The notes beneath the pieces are model-generated. The model was given only the letters and a program-made list of their open reading frames with translations. It was not told the origin of the DNA and did not search any database. 61,364 nucleotides of DNA. Origin: Sulfobacillus benefaciens. GTDB taxonomy: Bacteria; Bacillota; Sulfobacillia; Sulfobacillales; Sulfobacillaceae. The stretch spans positions 1 through 61,364 of the forward strand of contig PXYT01000018.1 of NCBI GenBank assembly GCA_003023725.1, given 5' to 3'. A program made the position numbers and the translations under genes. Below are positions 9,123 to 18,091 of the stretch, piece after piece (the stretch's first letter is position 1; each line of letters starts with the position of its first letter).

Positions 9123-10520
9123 CTAGTCTCTTCTTTCAAGCTGGTTCAGAGCCATCACTATAGTATCAAGCAACAGAGATTCTTGACTAGGGAAAATTGT
9201 GCGCAAATCAAAAATTACGGTTCCGCGACTAATACGGACGATGACGGGAGGATTGCCTGCACGCAAGAGTTGATCCAATATCCTCGCATCTTTCTCCTGA
9301 GATGGAGTGAGCCGAACCACAGTGGTGGGAATGCGGGTTCCCGGCATCGATCCTCCTCCAATTTGAGAATAGTCCGACTGCATGTCGATCATGATCGACG
9401 AAGGCACCCTAGGGGTGAGCGCATCCACAAAGGCGGCAGCGCGGCGCCCCACATCCTTAGCCGTTTGATTCATCATCTGCCACAAAGGCAGTTCCTGGAC
9501 CCGTTCTTCCAAATACCACCGGATGGTATGTTCCAAGGCAGTTAGAGTCATCTTGTCCACCCGTATGGCACGAGCTAACGGATATTTCTTCAATTGTTCA
9601 ATAATATCCTTTTTTCCGGCTATGATTCCTGCTTGGGGTCCCCCGAGCAGTTTATCTCCGCTAAAAGTAACAATGTCAACTCCTGCCTTCACCACTTCTC
9701 TCACGCTGGGTTCGGATACATCGTCAACCCGCAAGGAATTAATCACCCCGCTTCCTAAATCCTCCATCACCGGAAGACCATAGCGATGTCCGACTTCCAC
9801 GAGTTCCTTTGTCGTCACCTCCTGGGTGAAACCAATCACCCGGAAATTGGACTGATGTACTTTTAACAACAAGGCAGTATTATCGTTGATGGCCGAAACA
9901 TAATCCCGCACGTGGGTTTTGTTCGTCGCCCCGACTTCCCGCAATAAGGCTCCGGACAACGCCATGACCTCTGGAATGCGGAAAGAGCCGCCAATCTCGA
10001 CGAGCTCGCCGCGAGACACAATCACCTCTCTTTCATGGGCCATAGCCGACAAGGCGATCAACACTGCCGCCGCATTATTATTCACCACCATAGCCGCTTC
10101 CGCCTCAACCAATTCCGCCAGAACACGAGACACATGATCGTGCCGGGAACCTCTTTGGCCGGCTTCCAAATCATACTCTAACGTCGAATAGCCAATCGCG
10201 ACATCCTTTACGGCATCCATGATTTCCTCCGGTAGAGGTGAACGTCCCAAATTGGTGTGAATCATGACCCCTGTGGCATTCAAAACCGGGCGCAAATGGG
10301 GTTGCGCCCAACGCTGGGCTTCTTCGAGAACCTGGGCGCACACCTCATCAATGGCCGGCGGCTCCACGCCCATTTTTGCCTGCTCCCTCATGCGGGTCAA
10401 GACCTGTTCAATGGCGCGGTTTACCCAGAAATCTGCAATAGGTAAAGGATTCGGAAGCCCCCGCCAAATTGTTTGCACTGCAGGCAGCCTGCGTCTCTTA
10501 TCAAAGTTGTTGTCTTTCAC
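9123..10520 (-). CDS. selA: L-seryl-tRNA(Sec) selenium transferase
   Basis: A PLP enzyme that converts seryl-tRNA(Sec) to selenocysteinyl-tRNA using selenophosphate. Family marks are NATGVMIHTNLGRSPLP near residue 85, YDLEAGQRGSRHDHV, VNNNAAAVLI, ATNKTHVRDY and the PLP lysine in TFSGDKLLGGPQAG. With the GTG start at 10520 the length is 465 residues, about that of Escherichia coli SelA. A longer TTG start at 10577 lacks a ribosome site, whereas GGGAG sits 8 bases before the chosen GTG. It lies between the hem genes and etfBA. selB, selC and selD are not in the window, so a working Sec pathway needs partners elsewhere. Confidence 0.93.
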   Translation of the reverse strand: MKDNNFDKRRRLPAVQTIWRGLPNPLPIADFWVNRAIEQVLTRMREQAKMGVEPPAIDEVCAQVLEEAQRWAQPHLRPVLNATGVMIHTNLGRSPLPEEIMDAVKDVAIGYSTLEYDLEAGQRGSRHDHVSRVLAELVEAEAAMVVNNNAAAVLIALSAMAHEREVIVSRGELVEIGGSFRIPEVMALSGALLREVGATNKTHVRDYVSAINDNTALLLKVHQSNFRVIGFTQEVTTKELVEVGHRYGLPVMEDLGSGVINSLRVDDVSEPSVREVVKAGVDIVTFSGDKLLGGPQAGIIAGKKDIIEQLKKYPLARAIRVDKMTLTALEHTIRWYLEERVQELPLWQMMNQTAKDVGRRAAAFVDALTPRVPSSIMIDMQSDYSQIGGGSMPGTRIPTTVVRLTPSQEKDARILDQLLRAGNPPVIVRISRGTVIFDLRTIFPSQESLLLDTIVMALNQLERRD

Positions 10521-10604
10521 CACACACACTCCCAAGTAATGGCCACGCGTCGTATCCGCGTGGCCAGAGACAATCAATGGAATCTCACTATCCAGGGTTC
10601 AATG

Positions 10605-10805
10605 TCAATGCACCGGTTTGGTTGATGGTGAGGGCCTCGCCTCAGCTCCGGCCATTCCTGCTCGCGGGGCAACAAGACCAAGGGATGAATCGATGACAAC
10701 ATATCCCAGACTCAGAAAAACATCGTCAGCATCCATATCATAGAGAAAGATGGCTTCATTTGGGACTCGTTTAAACTTGGCACCCGACGCAACCACGTCT
10801 TCCAT
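10605..10805 (-). CDS. Small hypothetical protein between hemB and selA
   Basis: A 66-codon frame with a strong AAGGAGGGGG ribosome site 5 bases before its ATG, which makes it a believable gene. The product starts MEDVVASGAKFKRVPNEAIF and carries acidic and hydrophobic stretches (LYDMDADDVFLSLGYVVID). The tail is rich in Pro, Ala and Ser. I do not recognise it. It is in line with the hem genes (86 bp after hemB) and 84 bp before selA, so it is probably part of the same transcript. Confidence 0.55.
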   Translation of the reverse strand: MEDVVASGAKFKRVPNEAIFLYDMDADDVFLSLGYVVIDSSLGLVAPRAGMAGAEARPSPSTKPVH

Positions 10806-10891
10806 GAAGACCCCCTCCTTATGGCCCCTCTTCTCCTCAGACCTCCAACTCCCTCAACTTATTGTGCCCACTTACAAGAGAGAGCTTGCGC

Positions 10892-11866
10892 TTAGTTTCC
10901 CAAACACCACGTGGCATATTCCGGGGCAAAATATGTTATAACCATATCAGCGCCCGCCCGTTTAATGCCGATTAATGATTCTTCAACAACGCGCCGTTCT
11001 TCGATCCAACCCATCTGTCCCGCTGCCTTAATCATAGCGTATTCGCCAGAAACCTGATATGCGGCAACCGGCACCCGCACCAACTTTTTTATCTCCGACA
11101 ATATATCCAAATACGGCATCGCCGGTTTTACAATCACCATATCAGCACCCTCTTCAAGATCGAGGAAGACTTCCTTGATCGCTTCGTTACGGTTGGCTGG
11201 GTCCATCTGATAAGTTCGACGGTCGCCGAATGCCGGCGTGTTTTCTGCGGCATCCCGGAACGGTCCATAAAATCCGGAGGCATATTTTGATGAATAAGAC
11301 ATGATAGGCACATGTTCAAACCCAGATTGATCCAAAGCCTGCCGGATACGTCCGACACGGCCGTCCATCATATCGGATGGTGCAATAATCGTTGCCCCAG
11401 CTCGAGCCTGCACGACTGCTGTCCGGGCCAGCACGTCAATCGTCATGTCATTATCGACGTTATTGTCGCGTAAAATGCCGCAGTGGCCGTGGTCGGTATA
11501 TTCGCACAAACATAGATCGGCAATCAGCACGGCGTCAGGGAGTCGGTCTTTCACGGATTGCAAGGCAACTTGTACAATGCCGTCAGAGCTATAGGCTTCA
11601 GACCCCTGTGAATCCTTCTGAGATGGGATACCAAAAAAAAGAAAACTGTGCACACCTAAAGAAAATACCTCTGCCAAATGATCAGTCAAAGTATCAACAG
11701 ACCACTGAAAAATCCCTGGCATGGACTTCACCGGTTCCCTCACTCCCTCCCCAGGGCGGACAAATACGGGATAAATAAGTTGATCGACAGCAAGACGAGT
11801 CTCGCGAACCAGGCCCCGGAGCGTTTCATTTTGCCGTAAACGACGGGGACGTTGAATAGGAAACAT
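10892..11866 (-). CDS. hemB: Delta-aminolevulinic acid dehydratase (porphobilinogen synthase)
   Basis: A 324-residue enzyme that condenses two 5-aminolevulinate molecules to porphobilinogen. Family segments in order are RLRQNETLRGLVRET, YPVFVRPG, the metal-binding cysteine-containing DLCLCEYTDHGHCG near residue 118, the APSDMMDGRVGRIR segment, the Schiff-base lysine region MSYSSKYASGFYGPFRDA, and the second catalytic lysine in MVIVKPAMPYLDI. The cysteines predict a zinc-type HemB. hemD stops 8 bp upstream, so this is the last of the hemAXCDB genes. Confidence 0.97.
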   Translation of the reverse strand: MFPIQRPRRLRQNETLRGLVRETRLAVDQLIYPVFVRPGEGVREPVKSMPGIFQWSVDTLTDHLAEVFSLGVHSFLFFGIPSQKDSQGSEAYSSDGIVQVALQSVKDRLPDAVLIADLCLCEYTDHGHCGILRDNNVDNDMTIDVLARTAVVQARAGATIIAPSDMMDGRVGRIRQALDQSGFEHVPIMSYSSKYASGFYGPFRDAAENTPAFGDRRTYQMDPANRNEAIKEVFLDLEEGADMVIVKPAMPYLDILSEIKKLVRVPVAAYQVSGEYAMIKAAGQMGWIEERRVVEESLIGIKRAGADMVITYFAPEYATWCLGN

Positions 11867-11873
11867 AAATTTC

Positions 11874-13208
11874 TCACTCCTCGGTAAAGTAATCCACTAA
11901 TTTGTCAATCATGGCATCAAGCGACGAATGTTCCGGCTCGGCCGTCACCGGAATTCCGTAATGCCGCAATGTGCGGCTTGTTATGGAACCGATACTTATT
12001 GCCGGAATTGTTTGGAGACTCTGCAGCAAATGGGAATGCTGTTCAATTAAATGCTCGACCGACGACGACGCCGTATAGAGAACGGCGTCAATCATCCGGC
12101 GTTCCACCATATCTGCAATGCGTGAAGAAATAGGAACTGCTGTGTTTTGATACATCGTCAGCGGTGTGATCAAGGCTCCTTGTTGCCTCAGGTATTCTTG
12201 AAGATAACTCCGGTTCAGATTTCCCTGAGGCATTAAAACGTTTGTCCCCAAAAGCGCGTAAGGCGATAAAGCCTCAGCCAACCCTTCCTGGGTGAATTGG
12301 CGATCTGGCATGAGAGCCGGATATAATCCGTAATCCCGCACCAATGCGGCAGTTTGAGGACCCACTACGGCAATTTGAGCCCGTAGTCGGCGAAGGTCTA
12401 CATTTAACCGCCGTAAGGCCCGAAAGAATCGCATGACGGCTTCCTGGCTCGTAAATATGACCCAGTCGTACCGCTCGATATGACTCAGCGTGTGTTCGAT
12501 ATGTGCCGATTCCTCGGGACCCACGATCTTACTCACCGGTGCCCAAAAAATCGTGGCTCCCAGTTCCTGAAGGCGTAAGCCGGCTTTCATGGTGGCATTC
12601 CCAGCGTGTAACAGGAGAATTTTTCGTTGGTACAGAGGCAAATGTGCCAACCAAAAATGGGGACGGGGAACGGCATCCACCGTTTTTATGGTGAGAATCG
12701 ACGCGGTTCCCGAATTGCCGTCGTCTAGCTCCCACTTTCCCGATGGCAGCAGATGCCAAACTTGGCTCGGTGTAAACGACTCCTTTCCTCCCGTGAACCG
12801 AAAGAAACCACTGGTGTTACTGCTAACCTCCAACGATCCGCGTACATAGAAACCATTGGTATCCAAAGCGGCCATCATATCCCACAGTCCCGGAACGATG
12901 CTTCCCATCACATTGTGATCGATTGCCCAATTAACCCAGCTGGACACTGCCCGGTGGTGAGACGGTGACTGGGCCAACATGACTGCAATTTTCCGGTCTT
13001 GAGAAGACAGATACACCAAACGATCTAGTACTTCTTCTTCCGACACATATTCTCTTTCTGACGCCCATGGCCAAATCGCCCCCGGCAACCAAGCATCGTC
13101 TACAATAAGAGCCTTATCCACACGGTTCAGTACATCCCACGCTTCTTTGATTAACCATTCCGGCCGCATGGCTGGCCCGGTTCCGACAAAATAAATACGC
13201 GATTGCAT
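11874..13208 (-). CDS. hemD: Uroporphyrinogen-III synthase with eroded N-terminal methylase-like domain
   Basis: The C-terminal half (about residues 200-444) is HemD: RKILLLHAGNATMKAGLRLQ, DWVIFTSQEAVMRFF, AVVGPQTAALVRDYG, DAVLYTASSSVEHLI and IPAISIGSITSRTLRHYG are standard. It closes hydroxymethylbilane to uroporphyrinogen III with ring D inversion. The N-terminal half starts IYFVGTGPAMRPEWLIKEAW, which resembles the start of CobA-type uroporphyrinogen methylases (V-G-x-G-P-G-D), but the Gly/Asp loop is changed and the domain is shorter (about 190 residues instead of 240). The middle of the protein contains a Gly/Ser-rich segment unlike any methylase. It is probably a decayed CobA-HemD fusion that keeps only synthase activity. 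It sits 12 bp after hemC. Confidence 0.85.
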   Translation of the reverse strand: MQSRIYFVGTGPAMRPEWLIKEAWDVLNRVDKALIVDDAWLPGAIWPWASEREYVSEEEVLDRLVYLSSQDRKIAVMLAQSPSHHRAVSSWVNWAIDHNVMGSIVPGLWDMMAALDTNGFYVRGSLEVSSNTSGFFRFTGGKESFTPSQVWHLLPSGKWELDDGNSGTASILTIKTVDAVPRPHFWLAHLPLYQRKILLLHAGNATMKAGLRLQELGATIFWAPVSKIVGPEESAHIEHTLSHIERYDWVIFTSQEAVMRFFRALRRLNVDLRRLRAQIAVVGPQTAALVRDYGLYPALMPDRQFTQEGLAEALSPYALLGTNVLMPQGNLNRSYLQEYLRQQGALITPLTMYQNTAVPISSRIADMVERRMIDAVLYTASSSVEHLIEQHSHLLQSLQTIPAISIGSITSRTLRHYGIPVTAEPEHSSLDAMIDKLVDYFTEE

Positions 13209-13220
13209 CTGACCCTCACC

Positions 13221-14162
13221 TCACAACAGCTGTAATGCACCCAGGGCAATCAACTCTTGAGCCAACTTCCGGCCCAGATGCAAAAAATCCTTTCCCAACC
13301 CCTCAATATCGCGGGTAATGTTTCGCTTTCCGTTCACATCAGCAACTTTCGCACGTATGTGAATCTTGTCTTCGTTGATCCACTCTGCATATGTGCCAAA
13401 TGGCACTTGACACCCTCCGCCCAATTCGGCCAAAACAGCACGGCCCGCCATAGCGGTGACAGCGGCTCGGCGGTCATTAAACGGCTCTAGGAGATTTTTG
13501 AGGGATTCCCGGTCATCGCGTATTTGAACGGCGAGAATGCCCTGTCCGGGGCTTGGTACACACACCCATGGATCCAGATAGCTGGAGACGAGATGATGCC
13601 AGCCCAGTCTATGTACTCCGGCAGCCGCGAGAACAAGGGCGTCCCATCCATTTTCTTCCCACTTTCGAAGTCGCGTTTGGAGATTCCCGCGCACCGGAAT
13701 TATTTCCAGGTCAGGACGAAGCACCTTGAGAAACGCCTTGCGTCGCAAACTCGACGTGGCCACGCGCGCACATTGTGGCAAAGAATCCCACACGACATCT
13801 TTATGGGCAATAAGTACGTCGCGAGGATCCTCAGGCAAAACATAGGCACCAATCGTCAGATGCGGTGCCTGTGTCGTGGGCAAATCTTTCAGGGAATGGA
13901 TGGCGATATCAATGGTGCCCTTCGCCAACGCACGTTCCAGTTCGGTGGTAAACAGCCCTTTGTCACCGATCGCATTCAACGCACGATCGAGAATTTTATC
14001 TCCTTTGGTTTCAAACAAAATCAACTCGCTGTCAATTCCCCGAGTCCGAAGCAGATCGCTGACAGCTTTTGCTTGTGCCTGCGCCAATTGACTAGACCTG
14101 GTACCAATTTTCAGCACTTCCCGTCCTTCTTCCGTCGCGATTTCCTCCGCCGCCTCCTTCAT
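13221..14162 (-). CDS. hemC: Hydroxymethylbilane synthase (porphobilinogen deaminase)
   Basis: A 313-residue enzyme that polymerises four porphobilinogens. LKIGTRSSQLAQAQA opens the catalytic part, followed by IAIHSLKDLPT, ATSSLRRKAFL, PVRGNLQTRLRKW and the cofactor-binding cysteine in GGGCQVPFGTYA near residue 250. The start ATG overlaps the stop of hemX by four bases (ATGA), so translation is coupled. The first 15 residues are an acidic extension; a start closer to LKIGT cannot be excluded. Confidence 0.97.
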   Translation of the reverse strand: MKEAAEEIATEEGREVLKIGTRSSQLAQAQAKAVSDLLRTRGIDSELILFETKGDKILDRALNAIGDKGLFTTELERALAKGTIDIAIHSLKDLPTTQAPHLTIGAYVLPEDPRDVLIAHKDVVWDSLPQCARVATSSLRRKAFLKVLRPDLEIIPVRGNLQTRLRKWEENGWDALVLAAAGVHRLGWHHLVSSYLDPWVCVPSPGQGILAVQIRDDRESLKNLLEPFNDRRAAVTAMAGRAVLAELGGGCQVPFGTYAEWINEDKIHIRAKVADVNGKRNITRDIEGLGKDFLHLGRKLAQELIALGALQLL

Positions 14163-14965
14163 ACATTGTAAAAATGAAAGCCGTGAAAAAATACGCCGAC
14201 TACAAACAAATTAATGACCACCAACAAGAACGCTGACATAGCATAAATAGCGGCTTTATGGCCTCTCCATCCGGCGGCGCGCAGAACAAGATAGGCAATG
14301 TAGGCTAGCCACACCACGGCACTCCAAACGTCCTTAGCCGACCACAACCAATAAACGTTGAATACCTGTTTAGCCCATAAGATTCCGCTCACCAATGTTA
14401 CGGTAAAAAAAACCATACCAGCAAGAATCAAACGAGCACTCATCGCGTCCATAGTTTCCAGGGAAGGCAACTGATAATAAAAAAGCCGGACCCTTTTCCG
14501 CTTCAGCTCGCGTTCCTTCTCTGTATACATAATACTAAAGACCGAGGCCAGTAAAAAAGCCACGTATGCAAAAATCGCTGTGCCAATATGGATTTTTAAC
14601 AATGTGCCGTGAAGGTGGGGCGGAACGACGAGTCGCCGGGACAGAGACTGACTTCCCAGCCAAATCATCGTGGTTATAGGTAACAGAAACCCCCCCACCG
14701 GTAACCCCGGACGAAAAAGTTGAATAAGGAAAAAAATAATGACGGACAGCCACGTAAACGTGGCTATCCAATCATATAATGTCCCGTCCGGAAAAGTCCC
14801 CAGCAGCACCGCCTTTTGAATCATCCACCCACTTTGGGCGATTAACCCCACAACGACGCTACCAAAACCCCATTTTCGCCACCGGTCTTCATACAAAGCG
14901 GCAATGTATGCAATGGACGCCGAAAAATACCCTAAAAATGTAACTGCCACCAGTAATGCTCCCAC
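14159..14965 (-). CDS. hemX: HemX/CcsA-like membrane protein
   Basis: A 268-residue polytopic protein with about eight hydrophobic segments. The family segments are HIGTAIFAYVAFLLASVFSI and, near the C-terminus, NVYWLWSAKDVWSAVVWLAY, which resembles the CcsA/ResC-type WWAWD heme-handling motif. In Bacillus the gene between hemA and hemC is hemX, reported to lower the amount of HemA; the same place here supports the name. A role in cytochrome c assembly is the alternative. It starts 14 bp after hemA and overlaps hemC. Confidence 0.88.
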   Translation of the reverse strand: MGALLVAVTFLGYFSASIAYIAALYEDRWRKWGFGSVVVGLIAQSGWMIQKAVLLGTFPDGTLYDWIATFTWLSVIIFFLIQLFRPGLPVGGFLLPITTMIWLGSQSLSRRLVVPPHLHGTLLKIHIGTAIFAYVAFLLASVFSIMYTEKERELKRKRVRLFYYQLPSLETMDAMSARLILAGMVFFTVTLVSGILWAKQVFNVYWLWSAKDVWSAVVWLAYIAYLVLRAAGWRGHKAAIYAMSAFLLVVINLFVVGVFFHGFHFYNV

Positions 14966-14979
14966 ACCATCGCCTCAGT

Positions 14980-16293
14980 TCACTGCTCAGGTTGCACTGC
15001 CTGTGCTACAGGAGGTGTACTGGTGCGCTCCTTAACCTCATCCAATTGAAAAAGTTCTCGCACAGCTTGAATGTACTCTTCTTTGTCCTTGTCGCCCGCC
15101 CAGGCCCGCATTCCCACCATCGCGTCGTTGAGAAACTTGTTAAGAATCAGTCGTGTCGTTTCCGCCACAATTTGCTTGTCGGCGTCCGACAAATGAGCCA
15201 AACGATTCAACGCCTTTTCCACTTCAGTCTGACGGATGGATTCGGCCTTGTCTCTGAGTTGTCGAATAACGGGCCCAACCTCTGATGCCGCCAAATCTTT
15301 CTTTAATGATTCGATCTCTTCCTGAATGATCTTTTCAACTTTGCCAGCCTCTTTTTGCCGTTGGCGCAAATTCGCGTTAACAACGTCATTCACATCATCA
15401 ATGTCATACAAGAAAATTCCACTCCCTAACCGGACAATATCCGGATCCAAATTCCGTGGAACAGACAAATCGAAGAGAAAACGTAAGCGCTCCGTCCTTC
15501 CCTTGATGGCTTTTTTCATGAGTTGCTTGGTCACCAATAAATGAGACGCATGTGTCGCCGCAACAACAATATCAGCTGATACTAGGGCTTCAGGAAGTCG
15601 ATCCCAGGAAACGTAAGAACCATGAACCTCCTCAGCCAATAGTTGACCGCGTGTTTGTGTACGATTGATAATACTCAGGGATCCCACATTGGCAGATGCC
15701 AGATGGCGTGCCACCAACTTACCCATTTCCCCGGCTCCTATCACAACAGCGCTGGTCCGTGACAAGTCACCAAAAACCTTTCGGGCGAGTTCCGCCACCG
15801 CATGTCCCATCGACAACGCGTTATGGCTAATCGCTGTTTCGGCATGTGCACGCTTGCCAGCACTTAACGCAGACCGAAACAAACGGTGAAGTGCCCCAGT
15901 GGCACCATGGTCTTGCGACAGTTCGTACGCATCCTTAACCTGACCCAAAATCTGGGTTTCTCCCAGAACCATCGAATCCAGTCCACATGCCACTCGAAAT
16001 AAATGATCAAAAGCTTTCACGTCAGAGTACCAAAAGAGCGAGTCGGAAAACTCTCTACGTCCAACACCCACGATACTTCCCCACCAGTTCACAATGGCCG
16101 AATATCCGACATTACCGGCAACATAAAGTTCGGTGCGGTTGCACGTAGACAATATTACGATGCCCTGTTGGCCTTGAAGCTCATTCACCCGTTGATAGGC
16201 GCTGACAATTTGATCCGGAGTCAATCCCACTTGCGTTCGAATCTTGAGGGATGCCGTCTTATGATTGATGCCTACAACCTGAAATAACATCAC
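14980..16293 (-). CDS. hemA: Glutamyl-tRNA reductase
   Basis: A 437-residue enzyme that makes glutamate-1-semialdehyde, the first step of C5 tetrapyrrole synthesis. The start MLFQVVGINHKTASLKIR, nucleophilic Cys in STCNRTELYV near residue 50, GLDSMVLGETQILGQVK near residue 105, the NADPH site VIGAGEMGKLVARHL near residue 188, and the C-terminal dimerisation helices from EIESLKKD are all present. It is the first gene of the hemAXCDB run. hemL is not in the window. A TTGACA box at about 16432-16444 on the minus strand is a possible promoter element but no good -10 box is found. Confidence 0.97.
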   Translation of the reverse strand: MMLFQVVGINHKTASLKIRTQVGLTPDQIVSAYQRVNELQGQQGIVILSTCNRTELYVAGNVGYSAIVNWWGSIVGVGRREFSDSLFWYSDVKAFDHLFRVACGLDSMVLGETQILGQVKDAYELSQDHGATGALHRLFRSALSAGKRAHAETAISHNALSMGHAVAELARKVFGDLSRTSAVVIGAGEMGKLVARHLASANVGSLSIINRTQTRGQLLAEEVHGSYVSWDRLPEALVSADIVVAATHASHLLVTKQLMKKAIKGRTERLRFLFDLSVPRNLDPDIVRLGSGIFLYDIDDVNDVVNANLRQRQKEAGKVEKIIQEEIESLKKDLAASEVGPVIRQLRDKAESIRQTEVEKALNRLAHLSDADKQIVAETTRLILNKFLNDAMVGMRAWAGDKDKEEYIQAVRELFQLDEVKERTSTPPVAQAVQPEQ

Positions 16294-17155
16294 GCCACCT
16301 CTTTAGGTCTAGGGTGACCGCCTCGCATGTTTCTTATGCCGTCACTCTCTTGTTCTCATGATAACATGACATCGTAAAAAAGATCCCTCCCCGAAATTAT
16401 TTTCTAAATGGAAGTAAAATTTTATGATACACTACAGGTGTCAAATTTAACTTAAAGCTTTTTAGCGTCTTTTTGTTAACAACAGTAACAAATTTATTGT
16501 TTTATGGTAAAAACTTCTTCAATGATGAGCCCCAAGTCGCAGGGTCCCGGTGACAAATTTAGACCCCTATCTCCTTTTCCCTCCCAAACCCCTGTTCACA
16601 TAGGAATAAGGCAGATCCATGTGCGCAGCCCATTCCCGTTCCGCACAGTCGCGTTACTCCATAAACCGTCTCAATACGACAGCGTTAACTTCCAAAGTAG
16701 CCAAAAAATCCCTTCTGAATCTTTTCGAAAACATGATAGCGGATACTTGCCATTTTTACAATTCACCACAACAGAAGTTACCTAGGAAACCGTTGCGATA
16801 GAATTATCTAGACAGATCACAACTGTTCTAGGCGGACGCACATACGGCAATTGGAGCAATTTCTCCGTAAATAGCATCAGGCGAACACGTCGGTCGCTGA
16901 TTGTCCGGTTAAAAGAGGCGTAACGAGTTCGTCCAATTGGTCCCGAATTCACTGTCGGCTCAAGCATCTTCCTCAAGTCCTGCCGTCTTGCAGAGTTTGG
17001 CACAAGCGCTGGGAATTTGATATGAACTATTCGCGGCTTATACGGAATATATTCAACCACACTCTACATGGAGAACCAGCACTTATAGAGGAACACTCAT
17101 CGGAAATGCGAGGAAGCAAAGCTCGGAAGAAGACCGGACCGGCTGGGCTGTAATT
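16294..17155 (-). other. Gene-poor 0.86-kb stretch upstream of hemA
   Basis: This spacer between the hem and suc units holds only unrecognised short frames, such as 93 codons on plus (16504-16785) and 92 codons on minus (16782-17060). Neither has a good ribosome site. The part next to hemA (16294-16500) is AT-rich and is expected to hold the hem promoter. I see no repeat, tRNA or riboswitch. Confidence 0.4.
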
Positions 17156-17189
17156 TAAAACAAAGTGGCCCGCTATAAACGGAGCCACT
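17156..17189 (-). terminator. Rho-independent terminator of sucCD
   Basis: On the minus strand AGTGGC-(T bulge)-CCG, a 7-nt loop and CGG-GCCACT form a hairpin followed by TTGTTTT. It begins 24 bp after the sucD stop. Confidence 0.8.
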
Positions 17190-17212
17190 CATCATAAAGC
17201 CTATGCAAACTA

Positions 17213-18091
17213 TCAACTTAAGCGGGATAATGCTTCCTGAACAGCCCGGGAAATTTGCCACGGCATCGTAACGACTTCGGCGCCGTGCACTTTGAGAGCC
17301 TTTTCCTTACTGTCCAGCGTACCCTTACCTCGTTCAATAATCGCCCCCGCATGGCCCATCCGTTTTCCTGGGGGCGCGGCACGCCCTGCCAAGTAGGCGA
17401 CCACCGGTTTCCCTAGTGTGGACAAATATTCCGCAGCTTCTTCCTCCGCACTGCCGCCAATTTCTCCGACCATGACCACACACCGGGTTTGTGGGTCCTG
17501 GCGAAATTGCTCCAGTACCGTAATAAAGGTTTGCCCGACCACCGGATCTCCCCCCATGCCGATAACGGTTGTTTGTCCCAAATCACTTTGAGTCAAACTA
17601 AAAGCGATTTCATAACTCAAAGTGCCGGAACGCGCAACGACACCCACCGGTCCCGGTTTGTAAATGTGATTCGGCATTATTCCCATCTTGGTCCGTTCCT
17701 GGGGAGAAATAATTCCAAAGGTATTTGGCCCGATCACTGTGACATTCAGCATTTTGGCCCGATTGACAATGTCAATAGAATCTTGAACCGGAATGTGTTC
17801 GGGAATCATTACGACCAACCGGATACCATTTTCCATCGCCTCGAATGCTGCATCCTTCGCAAAGGGTGCGGGTACAAAAACAATCGATGCCGTCGCATGA
17901 GTCATCTCTATTGCTTCCCTAACAGTGTCAAATACCGGAACACCCTCGACGTATGTTCCACCTTTAGTCGGGGAGACTCCTCCGACAACCGGCGTCCCAT
18001 AACTCAACATTTGCCGGGTGTGAAAACGCCCTTGATTACCTGTGATCCCTTGAACGATCACACGGTCCTGTTGTGTTAATAAAATAGCCAT
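17213..18091 (-). CDS. sucD: Succinyl-CoA synthetase alpha subunit (ADP-forming)
   Basis: A 292-residue subunit. The CoA-binding Rossmann start VIVQGITGNQGRFHTRQM, PVVGGVSPTKGG, RSGTLSYEIAFSLTQ, GMGGDPVVGQTF and the phospho-histidine loop GHAGAIIERGKGT near residue 248 are all standard. With SucC it links succinyl-CoA hydrolysis to nucleotide triphosphate formation in the TCA cycle. Its ATG overlaps the sucC stop by one base (TAATG), and a terminator follows the gene. Confidence 0.97.
   Translation of the reverse strand: MAILLTQQDRVIVQGITGNQGRFHTRQMLSYGTPVVGGVSPTKGGTYVEGVPVFDTVREAIEMTHATASIVFVPAPFAKDAAFEAMENGIRLVVMIPEHIPVQDSIDIVNRAKMLNVTVIGPNTFGIISPQERTKMGIMPNHIYKPGPVGVVARSGTLSYEIAFSLTQSDLGQTTVIGMGGDPVVGQTFITVLEQFRQDPQTRCVVMVGEIGGSAEEEAAEYLSTLGKPVVAYLAGRAAPPGKRMGHAGAIIERGKGTLDSKEKALKVHGAEVVTMPWQISRAVQEALSRLS

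Noticed and set aside
13524-14171. 215-codon plus-strand frame
   Set aside because: It is fully antisense to hemC, whose motifs are complete; no ribosome site.
17489-18079. 196-codon plus-strand frame
   Set aside because: Antisense to sucD, with no start context or family resemblance.
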